From Dinoroseobacter sp013215265 (lineage in GTDB: Bacteria; Pseudomonadota; Alphaproteobacteria; Rhodobacterales; Rhodobacteraceae): 64,000 nucleotides of DNA. The DNA lies in assembly GCA_963691755.1 (NCBI GenBank), contig OY829366.1, positions 1,054,001 to 1,118,000 of the forward strand, written 5' to 3'. Of the stretch, positions 41,850-51,106 are shown piece by piece. Below the pieces are notes generated by a model, which did no database searches, was not told the DNA's origin, and worked only from the letters and a program-made list of their open reading frames with translations. Both the position numbers and the translations under genes were made by a program. Every line of letters begins with the position of its first letter. Positions within the stretch are counted from its first letter, which is position 1.

Positions 41850-42818
41850 CTAATTTCCGGACCACGTAAGGTCGGCTGGATCATTTGTAGCGACAACCTG
41901 GTAGAGCGCGGCTTCTCCGGTCATTGATGGCTGAAGGCTATGAGACAAGCCTTCAGGGATCGACATGGTGTCGCCTGGTGCAAGGGTGGTCGCGCTTTTA
42001 TCCCATTCCACGCGCCAATGTCCTTTCACCGGCATGAGAACGGATGGTTTATCATATTGCTTGGGTGCTGCGGCGGCGGAGGCTCGGGTTACAAATCTAA
42101 CCTCGAAGCCTGGCTTGTCTTTCAAAAGTCCATGTTGGCCGATGACCTGACAGGGTGCCCTGTCTGACAACGCCACCATGTCCCAATATCGGGCCACGTG
42201 GTTTGGCAATACGTCCGAAGTCGTAGGTTCTGGGCGCGCGGCCAGTTCACTTGCGCTCATAATCTGCATGCGTTTCACACCCGCAGGCAAGCTTTCACCC
42301 TTCTTACTGTCGTAAAGGCGTCCGGTTTCAGCAAGGATGAGGCCGTGCTCGGCAGCTTCTTCGATCACCTGAGGGGCCCACATGACCCCTCCGCCTGCAT
42401 CATCACCGCCCAGGATCGCCATGATCATTCCATAGTCGTTCCCGATGTTTTCAAAGCCTCGAAAGATACCGGTAGGAATGTTAAAGATGTCGCCGGCTTC
42501 AAGAGTGACCTCGCCAGCGGTGCCCCAGCGACCCCAGAAGAAACGCCAACGACCAGACAATACGAAAAACGCTTCTGCGGTCCGGTGGTCATGCAGCGAG
42601 TTTCGACATTTGGGAGGTTGACCTGCCGCCCCAATATTGAAGCCATGCGGAACTGAAATATGCACGTGCTGGTCAGGGCTTTCGCTTACTCCCCCACCGA
42701 TAATTGTGAAATTTTCTTTCTGATCGCTTCCCGGTGTGTGTGCGTCAATAAAGGCAGTCTTGCAGGGTTTCAGGTCTCCATAGCGTACGATGCGCGCTTC
42801 CATCTCCGTGGGTGTCAT
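41850..42818 (-). CDS. Bicupin protein
   Basis: 322 residues with two cupin folds. The first, around residues 70-150, has NSLHDHRTAEAFFVLSGRWRFFWG with metal-ligand His residues and LEAGDIFNIPTGIFRGFEN. The second, about 240-315, has PVKGHWRVEW, LAPGDTMSIPEGLSHSLQP and retains only part of the ligand set. The layout recalls gentisate-dioxygenase-like bicupins, but the key motifs are too diverged to name a reaction. It overlaps the NTF2-like gene upstream by 4 bp (ATGA). Confidence 0.75.
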   Translation of the reverse strand: MTPTEMEARIVRYGDLKPCKTAFIDAHTPGSDQKENFTIIGGGVSESPDQHVHISVPHGFNIGAAGQPPKCRNSLHDHRTAEAFFVLSGRWRFFWGRWGTAGEVTLEAGDIFNIPTGIFRGFENIGNDYGMIMAILGGDDAGGGVMWAPQVIEEAAEHGLILAETGRLYDSKKGESLPAGVKRMQIMSASELAARPEPTTSDVLPNHVARYWDMVALSDRAPCQVIGQHGLLKDKPGFEVRFVTRASAAAAPKQYDKPSVLMPVKGHWRVEWDKSATTLAPGDTMSIPEGLSHSLQPSMTGEAALYQVVATNDPADLTWSGN

Positions 42819-43804
42819 AGATCACCTGTATGCAAAAGGATCTGCTTCCAGATCGCGGTTTCGTCAAAGAGAGCCCATTCGCGTCTCAGCTTAGGTTGAC
42901 CAGAGATAAGGGCACCAAATTCAGCATGGGATGCACCAAGCACGAAGACCTCCGCCCCCGTAGGCACGCCAAAACTTCCCCAACCTGAATGCTTGCCATG
43001 CAAGGTCCAACGCAAAGCAGCGCGCGGCGGCATAAGAGGATCTTCTCGACCAATCATATGGTGGATCTTGAATTCCGCATCTGGGAAGCTGGAGCGTAAG
43101 CCCATCCAGAACTGGTCAGCCCCGTCAAAAGACAGTGCCTGCGCGCCGCCTGCGTAGCTCAGAATTGCTGCTCGATCATATTCTTCGGGGATCACCCTGA
43201 AATCGGCAGACATGATCCTTGTCAGAATATCAGCATAGGATTGCCCCCACGCATTGTCATTCCCACAGCCCTTGTATGGGCCTTCTACGTCCGTCGCTGG
43301 TGTGTAGGGCTTGACGCAATTTTCAGGACCACCCTCGCGGGCAATCAGATCGCGAGCGTAAGCCTTTGGATCAAGCCCTAGCTGCCGCACAATCGCGCCT
43401 TGGTCCCGAATAAGCCATTCGTCGTTGATCTGGTTGTTGATAGCATGACAATCAGCAATGATCCGATATTTCAATTTGGTGCCTGTCGGAGCGCCGTAGA
43501 CACCCGGATTGACGTGGGTCGCTGTTGAATGGAGGCGGTGGGAAGACAGCATACCTTCCTCGGGGGACCCTGACCAAATGACGTCCTCGCCATACAAAGT
43601 TCGGTCCGGAAACTCGGCCAAAGTCGCCATTGTTGCGGAAATGACGTCTTGGTTTCCAACGACTACAGATGAAGGTGAACGCACAATAATATCTGGCGCA
43701 TAATAGTCATGCAGCGTTGCGAGGCCGCGATCTTCCCAAATCTCTTTAGTGATGCCGACTATATAGTCAGGAAAATCCACAAACCGGTCGGAAAAGCCCT
43801 TCAT
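42815..43804 (-). CDS. SnoaL/NTF2-like protein (paralogue A)
   Basis: 329 residues from the ATG at 43804, which overlaps the lacI stop (ATGA). Two NTF2-like repeats are visible; the first contains LATLHDYYAPDIIVRSPSS and WLIRDQGAIVRQLGLDP, the second FDGADQFWMGLRSSFPDAEFKIHH and ETAIWKQILLHTG. It is the most divergent of five such proteins in this locus. NTF2-fold enzymes include polyketide cyclases, dehydratases, ketosteroid isomerase and limonene-epoxide hydrolase, so an isomerase, hydratase or epoxide-opening role is possible. No catalytic residues can be assigned with certainty. Confidence 0.8.
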   Translation of the reverse strand: MKGFSDRFVDFPDYIVGITKEIWEDRGLATLHDYYAPDIIVRSPSSVVVGNQDVISATMATLAEFPDRTLYGEDVIWSGSPEEGMLSSHRLHSTATHVNPGVYGAPTGTKLKYRIIADCHAINNQINDEWLIRDQGAIVRQLGLDPKAYARDLIAREGGPENCVKPYTPATDVEGPYKGCGNDNAWGQSYADILTRIMSADFRVIPEEYDRAAILSYAGGAQALSFDGADQFWMGLRSSFPDAEFKIHHMIGREDPLMPPRAALRWTLHGKHSGWGSFGVPTGAEVFVLGASHAEFGALISGQPKLRREWALFDETAIWKQILLHTGDL

Positions 43805-44820
43805 TCTATCCATCCTTCAGGCACGCGTGCTGACCCTCGAACCATCAAGGGTCCTTCGATCTCAACTTGGCGTGGTGCAGTATTTATATTATTGATTTTA
43901 CTAAGTAATATATCAACTGTATCAGCAACCATTTCGTCTGCGGATTGTCTGATGGTTGTAAGTGAATAGGTTGGCCACGCAGCGGCAGGAACGTCGTCGA
44001 ACCCGACAACCGAGACATCATCAGGGATCGAAAGCCCGAGCTCAAATCGCAGCGTGTCCATAACCGCAAACGCCATGTGGTCATTGGCCACAAACACGGC
44101 ATCGGGGGCATCTTTGGCAAACATACCCCTTACAGCGTTGCTTGCTTCTTCCATGAGAAAGTTACCGACGCCACGCTTGTGCAGCGACTTACCAGCAGCC
44201 TTCAGGCCTTCCATGAAACCAGCTTCACGGTCTCGCTGTGTAGAAGCACCTTCCCACCCGGCGATGTAGCCAATCTTTTTGTGACCACCGGCAACCAGAA
44301 AATCTGCAATTTTGCGACCACCGGCCCGGTTATCACTCGTAACGGCTGATACGTGGGGGATATCCTGGTATCTGTTGAAATGTACCATGGGTACGCCTGC
44401 TGCGTGGCATCTCTCAGTAAGGTCTGAAGACAGATCAACCGAGGCGGCAATGATGCCATCAACCTGGTAATCGAGTATTTCTTCGACCACGTTTTCCAAG
44501 TTTCCAGCTTTTAGGGACGCCATGAAGATGAGAACATGGTACCCCTCCGCCTGAAGGGTGTTTGAAAGCTTTTCCAGTGCCTCCGGATAAAACTGATTGT
44601 CGAGATATGCGACAACCAACCCGATTATATTAGACTTGCCAGAGACCATCGCGCGCGCAAGAACGTTTGGTCGATACCCTAGCTCTGCTGCGGCTTTGCG
44701 TACTTTGTCCACGGTGGATTGTGAGGCAGATGCACCAGGTGTGAACACACGCGAGACCGCACTGCGGCTGACGCCTGCGAGCATGGCGACGTCTGCGGAT
44801 GTGATCTTCGCCTGGGGCAT
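43801..44820 (-). CDS. LacI-family transcriptional regulator
   Basis: 339 residues. The N-terminal HTH (SADVAMLAGVSRSAVSRVF, then AAAELGYRPNVLARAMVSGKSN) is a standard LacI domain with hinge helix. The periplasmic-binding-like core follows (NIIGLVVAYLDNQFYPEALE, DDVSVVGFDDVPAA). It lies within the catabolic gene series, overlapping the NTF2-like gene that follows by 4 bp. The two LacI-type palindromes at 53497-53567 in the divergent promoter are its likely operators; the inducer would be the transported compound or an intermediate. Confidence 0.92.
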   Translation of the reverse strand: MPQAKITSADVAMLAGVSRSAVSRVFTPGASASQSTVDKVRKAAAELGYRPNVLARAMVSGKSNIIGLVVAYLDNQFYPEALEKLSNTLQAEGYHVLIFMASLKAGNLENVVEEILDYQVDGIIAASVDLSSDLTERCHAAGVPMVHFNRYQDIPHVSAVTSDNRAGGRKIADFLVAGGHKKIGYIAGWEGASTQRDREAGFMEGLKAAGKSLHKRGVGNFLMEEASNAVRGMFAKDAPDAVFVANDHMAFAVMDTLRFELGLSIPDDVSVVGFDDVPAAAWPTYSLTTIRQSADEMVADTVDILLSKINNINTAPRQVEIEGPLMVRGSARVPEGWIE

Positions 44821-44866
44821 TATTCTTGTGTTCCCCTTATTCTTTTATTTGGATCGCAACACATTT

Positions 44867-45919
44867 TTATACCCCGCCAACTGGAAAGGGGATTGATCCT
44901 GAAACACGACATTTGCTGAACTCACGCATGCGACCGAGCACATCAACGCCAAGTTGCTTGTAAATATCCAGAAGGTCGACAAGCACCCAGTTTTCGCGGA
45001 TCTTGCCGCTCTCAATTAGCCAGAAATCCAGAGATTTTAGGGTGATGCGCTTACCCGAAGGAGCGATGCCCATCCATCCGTCATCAGATATCGTCTGGAT
45101 CATGTTTGGCCATCCGGTGACGCCCACATAGTTCGCGTCTCCGAAGAAGTGGAACGTGAGTTCGCTCTGATGCTGACCGCGGTCGGGCATTCCGTTCAGA
45201 AATGGGATCTGATGCCAGTTTCTAAATCCCGAAATACCGCGACAAGTTCCAATGCCTGCGGGTCCATACCAGTTCATGCGCGCGTGCCAGAACCGCGACA
45301 TCTCCATGACCTCTGGACCGCCTTGGCTTGGATGTTTTTGAAGACATTCCAGCATATCGATCACGTGTTGGCACGATGACTGAGACACTTCAGCATTATA
45401 TGGACCTGGAACCAAGCCGTCCTGTCCAGCCGGGCCCGGAACACAGAACTCTCGCCCCAGACTTGGTGCCATTGGCCAAGCATTGGCCTGCATCATGAGT
45501 TCGGGAATGTCCCAGAGCGCCTGAATCTCGACGATCTTTTCGTCTTCGAACCGGAAGAACTCGTGAAATCGCATATGAGCGAGATGGCCCGTTGGTGGGA
45601 TATCCAGCCAAGGTGATACGAATGTGCCAAAGTAGTGGCCCGCGCACCCAACCCAATTGCTGTCGTGTGCAGTACGCCCTCCCATAACAATCCAGTCCCT
45701 TCTCTCGAGATCCGGCATTGACTGGTGCAAGGGGGCAAAGCAGGTATCAAAATAAGCGTTGGGTCCGTTCATATCGCCAAGCGGGTAGGGCATATGAACG
45801 ATCGCGTCTGGGTGCAAAAGTGCTTTCAGTACGTGTTGCACACCCTCAGCTTCAAAGTCACACATCGCCGCGCGGAGCGGCGCGATGAGTGACTTATTGT
45901 GGGTATGCGGATCTTTCAT
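44867..45919 (-). CDS. SnoaL/NTF2-like protein (paralogue B)
   Basis: 350 residues with two NTF2-like repeats. First repeat: HPDAIVHMPYPLGDMNG and a closing FFRFEDEKIVEIQALWDIPELMMQ. Second repeat: RMNWYGPAGIGTCRGISGF, GIAPSGKRITLKSLDFW and SGKIRENWVLVDLLDIYKQLGVDVL. The pattern W-YGPAGIG, PSGKR and GKIxENWxxxD is shared with the copies at 47923 and 53576. It lies 46 bp upstream of lacI and 21 bp after the dehydrogenase gene. Confidence 0.82.
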   Translation of the reverse strand: MKDPHTHNKSLIAPLRAAMCDFEAEGVQHVLKALLHPDAIVHMPYPLGDMNGPNAYFDTCFAPLHQSMPDLERRDWIVMGGRTAHDSNWVGCAGHYFGTFVSPWLDIPPTGHLAHMRFHEFFRFEDEKIVEIQALWDIPELMMQANAWPMAPSLGREFCVPGPAGQDGLVPGPYNAEVSQSSCQHVIDMLECLQKHPSQGGPEVMEMSRFWHARMNWYGPAGIGTCRGISGFRNWHQIPFLNGMPDRGQHQSELTFHFFGDANYVGVTGWPNMIQTISDDGWMGIAPSGKRITLKSLDFWLIESGKIRENWVLVDLLDIYKQLGVDVLGRMREFSKCRVSGSIPFPVGGV

Positions 45920-45940
45920 TTTGTGTCTAGAACGCCTCTA

Positions 45941-47251
45941 TTACTCCGCCGCCGTCCCATAAGGGACGTTCTTGCCGCCGTACCGCCTGACGCGGATGTT
46001 GCACTGCTCTGCGTGGCCTACGAAGCCTTCCAGCATGCACAGGCGTGATCCGTATTCCCCAACCAGACTTGCGGCTTCGTCGGTTGTAACTTTCTGGTAA
46101 GAATGGGTTTTCAGGAACTTTCCGACCCAAAGGCCACCGGTATAACGGCCTGCCTTTTTAGTGGGCAGAGTATGGTTTGTCCCGATCACCTTGTCGCCAT
46201 TTGCGACATTCGTCCGAGGCCCAAGAAACAGTGCGCCGTAGCTGTGCATGTTCTCCAGATACCAATCATCGCGATCGGTCATGATCTGCACGTGCTCATA
46301 GGCCATTTCGTTGGCGACCTGGAGCATCTCATCATGCGTATCGCATACAATCACATCGCCATAATCGTTCCAGCTGATCCGTGCTGTTTCGGCCGTTGGC
46401 AGAATATCGAGAATGCGGTCACATTCTATCATCGTGTCTTCGGCAAGCTTGCGTGAGTTGGTGATCAGGCAGGCGGGAGAGTTATAGCCATGCTCTGCTT
46501 GGCCGAGCAGGTCGGTTGCGCAAATTTCAGCATCAACCGTTGTGTCTGCGATGACCATCGTTTCCGTTGGGCCTGCAAAGAGGTCAATGCCAACACGCCC
46601 GTACAACTGTCGCTTTGCCTCGGCCACGAACGCATTGCCTGGTCCAACAAGCATATGTACCGGATCTATTGTTTCGGTTCCCAGAGCCATTGCACCCACC
46701 GCCTGGATGCCACCCAAGACATAGATTTCATGTGCTCCACCCATGTGCATTGCTGCCACGATTGCTGGGTGTGGCTCACCATTCACTGGCGGCGCCGAGG
46801 CTACGATCCTTGGAACGCCTGCGACGCTTGCTGTCAGAACAGACATATGCGCGCTTGCCACCATTGGGAATTTGCCGCCAGGGACATAGCATCCGACAGA
46901 TTGGACCGGTATGTTTTTGTGACCCAGGACAACGCCGGGCATCGTTTCGACCTCAACATCAGTCATCGATGCGCGCTGGGCTTCCGCAAATTTTCGAATT
47001 TGCGTTTGAGCAAAGCGAATATCGTCCATGTCGCGAGCAGATACTTTCTGCATGGCTGCTGAAATTTCGCTCTCGGTCAGACGGAACTTTTCGGGGGCGT
47101 AGTTGTCGAACTTCTCTGAAAGGTCGCGTACTGCAGCATCTCCGCGGGCCTTAATGTCCGCCAAAGTGCCTTCGACCACCGCGCGTACTTTTGCATCTTC
47201 GGCGGCCTTTTCAGCCTCGGGTTTAGAGCGCTTTAGAAATTCAATTGCCAT
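45941..47251 (-). CDS. Histidinol-dehydrogenase-like enzyme (HpsN-type sulfopropanediol dehydrogenase family)
   Basis: 436 residues from the ATG at 47251 (MAIEFLKRSKPEAEKAA). Residues VQSVGCYVPGGKFPMVASAHM, DPVHMLVGPGNAFVAEAKR, DLFAGPTETMVIAD, DLLGQAEHGYNSPA and GTNHTLPTKKAGRYTGGLWV cover the NAD- and zinc-binding motifs of the histidinol dehydrogenase fold. The form resembles HpsN (oxidation of 2,3-dihydroxypropanesulfonate to sulfolactate) and other HDH paralogues in catabolic operons, not a biosynthetic HisD. Such enzymes oxidise a primary alcohol to the acid in two NAD-dependent steps. It overlaps the upstream NTF2-like gene by 11 bp. The actual substrate here is unknown. Confidence 0.85.
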   Translation of the reverse strand: MAIEFLKRSKPEAEKAAEDAKVRAVVEGTLADIKARGDAAVRDLSEKFDNYAPEKFRLTESEISAAMQKVSARDMDDIRFAQTQIRKFAEAQRASMTDVEVETMPGVVLGHKNIPVQSVGCYVPGGKFPMVASAHMSVLTASVAGVPRIVASAPPVNGEPHPAIVAAMHMGGAHEIYVLGGIQAVGAMALGTETIDPVHMLVGPGNAFVAEAKRQLYGRVGIDLFAGPTETMVIADTTVDAEICATDLLGQAEHGYNSPACLITNSRKLAEDTMIECDRILDILPTAETARISWNDYGDVIVCDTHDEMLQVANEMAYEHVQIMTDRDDWYLENMHSYGALFLGPRTNVANGDKVIGTNHTLPTKKAGRYTGGLWVGKFLKTHSYQKVTTDEAASLVGEYGSRLCMLEGFVGHAEQCNIRVRRYGGKNVPYGTAAE

Positions 47252-47792
47252 TGATTTTTCCTTGATTATTTGGCGAAAGAGGGAGCCGATCCCCTCGGTC
47301 GAAGGCTTCCCAGCCTTGCCCTTCAAACACATCGATACCCAGCTGTTCGAGCACATGAGGAAAATCAACCATCACCCAGTTGTCGACAATTTTGCCGTCC
47401 TGAACTTTCCAGAAGTCCATATATCTGATTTCCACGCGCTCACCGCTTGGCGCGACCCCCATGAATTCTCCGGAATGGGTTGCTTCCTGCCGCCCAAAAG
47501 CAGCGGCCCATTCGCCCATGTAAAGGCGGGCCTCGTCTATACAAACTTTGTTGGAAAACGCGGCTTGAAACGGGCGTTGCCAATTGTCCTGAAATTCTTT
47601 CAGGCCGGTTTTTGTTCCGCATCCCGTATTGCCCATCCAGCGAAAGCCTTCTGAGAAAAACTCGCCAATATCGGCGATGCGATGATCGTTGAGACCATCC
47701 ACCATGCTTTCGATGACCGCGCGTGTCGCATTTGTTTTAGACATGTCCGTATCACGGCTGAGAACAGCTTGTTCTGGGCGAGACCCCTTCAT
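47241..47792 (-). CDS. SnoaL/NTF2-like protein, single domain (paralogue C)
   Basis: 183 residues from the ATG at 47792, with AGGAGGT eight bases upstream. It corresponds to the second repeat of the two-domain paralogues: GFRWMGNTGCGTKTGLKEF, VAPSGERVEIRYMDFWKV and DGKIVDNWVMVDFPHVLEQL. Proteins of this size and pattern are often labelled ester cyclase. Its stop lies inside the start of the dehydrogenase gene, suggesting coupled translation. Confidence 0.82.
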   Translation of the reverse strand: MKGSRPEQAVLSRDTDMSKTNATRAVIESMVDGLNDHRIADIGEFFSEGFRWMGNTGCGTKTGLKEFQDNWQRPFQAAFSNKVCIDEARLYMGEWAAAFGRQEATHSGEFMGVAPSGERVEIRYMDFWKVQDGKIVDNWVMVDFPHVLEQLGIDVFEGQGWEAFDRGDRLPLSPNNQGKINGN

Positions 47793-47922
47793 GTGAAATG
47801 ACCTCCTGGTTGAGAATGTGGGTTTTTTGATAAAACGCGGGGCAGGGTGGCTTGTGCGAAACGCAACGCGATAGGGTTCCGAACCTGACGGCGGTTGATC
47901 GAAGCATTTTGGGAATTATCGG

Positions 47923-48957
47923 TCATGCGGCCTGCTCCGATATCTCACTGAACAGGTCATATCCCAGTTGCAAAAGCAGGTGCGGGATGTCGAGCATGCA
48001 CCAGTTCTCAATGATTTTCCCATTCTGGCAGCGCCACCAGTCACAGTCACGCATGAAGACGCGTTTGCCTGTAGGTTCGAGACCGAGAAATGGCTTCACG
48101 TGCACACCCGTGATCATCCGCCAGCCGTGTAGGAAGGCGTAATCTCCATCTCCTGCCTTGCAATTGGCTGCGACGCCGGTGATCCCTTCATCCTTGCCAT
48201 CTCCCCAGCCATCGAAAGTGGTTTCAAATGGGCGTTGGAATTCAGCAAAGGCCTCTACAGTCTGGTAGGATCCGAGACCCCCCGGACCGTACCAGACCAT
48301 GCGATCGTCCCAGTAGGGTCGCCAGGCGTTATCTTCGGTTGCAAGCTTCTTCAGCATACCTTCGACAAGGTCGGCTGAGGCACGAGACTTTATCGCGTCT
48401 GAGACCCCGGTAACTATACCATCATGGGTTGCAGGACCTGGTACAACACCCTCGTACCCTTGGCTGGGGGCAAGAGGCCACCGGCCCAAAGCTATGATCA
48501 ATTCGGCAAACCCAAGATAAACGTGGGTTTCCACAATCTTGTTGTTTTCCATCCTGTGAAATTCCCCGAAGCGCAAATAGGCGAGTTTGCCACTTGGCGG
48601 AATGCCAAAAAGCGGATTGGTGAAATGTCCGTGGAAATAGCCCGTCGATGTGACCCATTCTGCACCAAGGTATTCGCCACCGATCATCACGTAATTCTGG
48701 CGTACAAGCCCTTCGAATGCGTTGGCGATTGGGCCGATGACGTCGGTGACATATCCTGTCCCCGGACGCGCTTCGTTGATGGGATGGCTCGCGTTGATCT
48801 CTGCATTTGGGTCGAACAAAGCCAAAGCGGCAGCTGCGATTTTTTCCACCGAGCCGTCATCCGCGAAGCTGTCGAGAAACCGGGCATAAAGCTCTTTGTT
48901 CTCGGCAGACGTTTGGGTTGCGATGCCCATCTCAGGCCTGTTCGCGCGCGGGTTCAT
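47923..48957 (-). CDS. SnoaL/NTF2-like protein (paralogue D)
   Basis: 344 residues from the ATG at 48957 (MNPRANRPEMG), with AGAGGA upstream at good spacing; the frame extends further but without such a site. Two repeats: FDPNAEINASHPINEARPG and GKLAYLRFGEFHRMENNKIVETHVYLGF, then DRMVWYGPGGLGSYQTVEAF, GLEPTGKRVFMRDCDWWRC and NGKIIENWCMLDIPHLLLQLGYDL. The PTGKR and ENW motifs match paralogues B, C and E. The 174 bp between it and the permease gene upstream hold no gene. Confidence 0.82.
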   Translation of the reverse strand: MNPRANRPEMGIATQTSAENKELYARFLDSFADDGSVEKIAAAALALFDPNAEINASHPINEARPGTGYVTDVIGPIANAFEGLVRQNYVMIGGEYLGAEWVTSTGYFHGHFTNPLFGIPPSGKLAYLRFGEFHRMENNKIVETHVYLGFAELIIALGRWPLAPSQGYEGVVPGPATHDGIVTGVSDAIKSRASADLVEGMLKKLATEDNAWRPYWDDRMVWYGPGGLGSYQTVEAFAEFQRPFETTFDGWGDGKDEGITGVAANCKAGDGDYAFLHGWRMITGVHVKPFLGLEPTGKRVFMRDCDWWRCQNGKIIENWCMLDIPHLLLQLGYDLFSEISEQAA

Positions 48958-49131
48958 CCAAAGTCCTCTTTGGGTGAATTCCATTTGGTTTGTGACCAGT
49001 AGTCGCGAAGTCCAGCACTGGTCAGAGCAAATGGAATTCGCCCTATCTGATGTATCCAACAGGCGGTAGCGTGAAGGTCCTCAGTTTGCCCATGAACACA
49101 ATCGGATTGGAGTTTAACGCAGCTCAACTCG

Positions 49132-50013
49132 TCACCCCTTAACCGCACCAGCGGTCAGGCCACTCACGATCTGACGCTGGAAAAACATAACCAGGATGAA
49201 CAGTGGCACTGTGGCCGAGACCACAGCGGCAACCGCAAACATGACGTTCCCTTCCGTCTGGGTAGTGCCCAGGAAGGCCGCGATGGCAGGAACCATGGTT
49301 CGGTTACTTTCGGACAGCAACATCACGCCAACAGCGAAGTCGTTATAGGCCAGAAGAAATGAGAACAGACCCGTGGTGATAACACCCGGCCACATGACTG
49401 GAATGATCACACGACGGAAGGCCTGGAACTGGTTGCAACCATCAACTTTGGCGCTTTCATCCAGTTCATTCGGAATGTTCTTAAAGAAGGAATGGAGCAT
49501 CCATAGCGTGAACGGCTGGTTGATGGCTACGAGCACAATGATGGTCGTCGGCAAGATACCCCACAGGTTCCATTCAAAGAATGGAAGGAGATATCCTGCA
49601 ACCAAGGTGATCGGCGGCATTGCGCGGAAGATCAGCGCCGTGATCAGCAGCCAGAACGTGTAGTTGTAACTGGAACGCGACAGGGCGTATCCACCCAGTG
49701 TCCCGATTGTCAGTGAGATCGTCACCACAAAGAAACAGACGATCCCGGTGTTCAAAACGTTGCGCCAGAATTCCTCCTGGATCCACGCGCCCGCATACCC
49801 CGTGTTCGTGAAGGTCGAGCCATAAACTGCTTCCGTCCGTTCGCCGGTGATCGCGTTGGTCCAGTCATTAATTGAGAAGAAATCCAATTCGACCTTGAAC
49901 GAGCCCCAAACTGTCCAGATGAATGGGAAAGCGGCGAGGATGAACCATAGGATCACAAACGCAGACGAAGCGATCCGCAAACCTGCTGGCATTCTTTGTG
50001 CACGGCTGGCCAT
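49132..50013 (-). CDS. CUT1 ABC transporter permease (MalG type)
   Basis: 293 residues from the ATG at 50013. Six membrane helices, EAA loop ELDESAKVDGCNQFQAFRRVIIP and the typical end GLTAGAVKG. A periplasmic segment of about 50 residues lies between helices 1 and 2. It starts directly after the partner permease gene, whose stop is 1 bp away, and forms the second half of the membrane channel. Confidence 0.88.
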   Translation of the reverse strand: MASRAQRMPAGLRIASSAFVILWFILAAFPFIWTVWGSFKVELDFFSINDWTNAITGERTEAVYGSTFTNTGYAGAWIQEEFWRNVLNTGIVCFFVVTISLTIGTLGGYALSRSSYNYTFWLLITALIFRAMPPITLVAGYLLPFFEWNLWGILPTTIIVLVAINQPFTLWMLHSFFKNIPNELDESAKVDGCNQFQAFRRVIIPVMWPGVITTGLFSFLLAYNDFAVGVMLLSESNRTMVPAIAAFLGTTQTEGNVMFAVAAVVSATVPLFILVMFFQRQIVSGLTAGAVKG

Positions 50014-50014
50014 A

Positions 50015-51043
50015 CTATCTTGCTCCTTTGAAGTCGCGCCATGTCCGGACAAGGACCGGTGACAAGAGAATGGCGACGCCGATGATCGTAATCACGGAGG
50101 TGGCAGAGGCGGACGAAAGCTGGCGCGTCTCACCGCCAAGGTCATTGTATATGAATGAACTGAGGGATTGGGCGTGGGCCGAAGCGTTGAAACCCACGAT
50201 CGGTTCGAACACTTTAAAATTGTCCATCAATTGAATGAGCGCGACAAACGTCACCAGCGGCATCAAGTGCGGAACAACCACGTACTTGACCTGTTGCCAG
50301 CGGGTGGCGCCATCAATTTGTGCCGCTTCGATCTGGTCGGAGGGCAGGGTCTGCAACCCGGCATAGAAGACGACAAAGGCAAAAGGGGCTTCGTGCCAGA
50401 CGCCGTAGACAATCAGTGAGACCCACATAAGCCCGGTCGAGGCCTTAAGGCTGAAATCCGGATCGCCCGCCATTGCGACAAGTGCAGTGCCTATCACGCC
50501 ACGACTGTCGACCATCCAAAAAAGGATCAACGACCCGATCAAGGGTGTCACGATCATGGGCAGGAGTGAAAAGAAGATCATCAACCCTTTGAGATGCCGG
50601 TGCAGGGAATTGATGGCGAGCGCAATGATCAGTCCAAGAATGATTGTGAGCGGTGTGACAATCGCGACAAATGTCAGCGTAAATGCCATCGCCCGATAGA
50701 AAGGCAAGTTTCCGAAGGCGTCGAACATGGCGCCCCATGAGGCGGTGTTTACCCAGATCTCGCGCACTTCCTGAATTGCAAGATGACCGCGGTCAAAATA
50801 GATATCCAGGCCGACAAATCGACCTAGTGGTTTTTCGGCCCTTAAGGCCGCCGTCGCATCCTGGTCAATGGTTGTTTCAGTCGTGCAGCCCACCAAAGGG
50901 GTGCAGCTTTCGACCTCTACCAGAACGGCGGGGTGGGGTGCATAGATCGACTGGATAACCACCGAAACGATGGGCAGTGCTATGAACAGCAACATTGCCA
51001 ACCCGGTGGGCAGGAAGAACCAGAAGAACGTCTTATGACGCAT
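50015..51043 (-). CDS. CUT1 ABC transporter permease (MalF type)
   Basis: 342 residues from the ATG at 51043, with AGGGG upstream. The first helix (FFWFFLPTGLAMLLFIALPIV) is followed by an unusually long periplasmic loop of about 80 residues containing two cysteines (CTPLVGC), and then five more helices. EAA loop: DQIEAAQIDGATRWQQVKYVVVP. The long loop and lengths resemble polyol or glycerol-phosphate-like systems more than maltose ones. Confidence 0.86.
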   Translation of the reverse strand: MRHKTFFWFFLPTGLAMLLFIALPIVSVVIQSIYAPHPAVLVEVESCTPLVGCTTETTIDQDATAALRAEKPLGRFVGLDIYFDRGHLAIQEVREIWVNTASWGAMFDAFGNLPFYRAMAFTLTFVAIVTPLTIILGLIIALAINSLHRHLKGLMIFFSLLPMIVTPLIGSLILFWMVDSRGVIGTALVAMAGDPDFSLKASTGLMWVSLIVYGVWHEAPFAFVVFYAGLQTLPSDQIEAAQIDGATRWQQVKYVVVPHLMPLVTFVALIQLMDNFKVFEPIVGFNASAHAQSLSSFIYNDLGGETRQLSSASATSVITIIGVAILLSPVLVRTWRDFKGAR

Positions 51044-51106
51044 GGCGAAACCCCTGAACGAGAATTTGTGCGGACGGCAGGAACCACCGTCCACACGCGA
51101 TGCTAC

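Noticed and set aside
45941..47251. Calling the gene hisD (histidine biosynthesis)
   Set aside because: The sequence has HpsN-like features and sits in a LacI-controlled catabolic operon without his genes.
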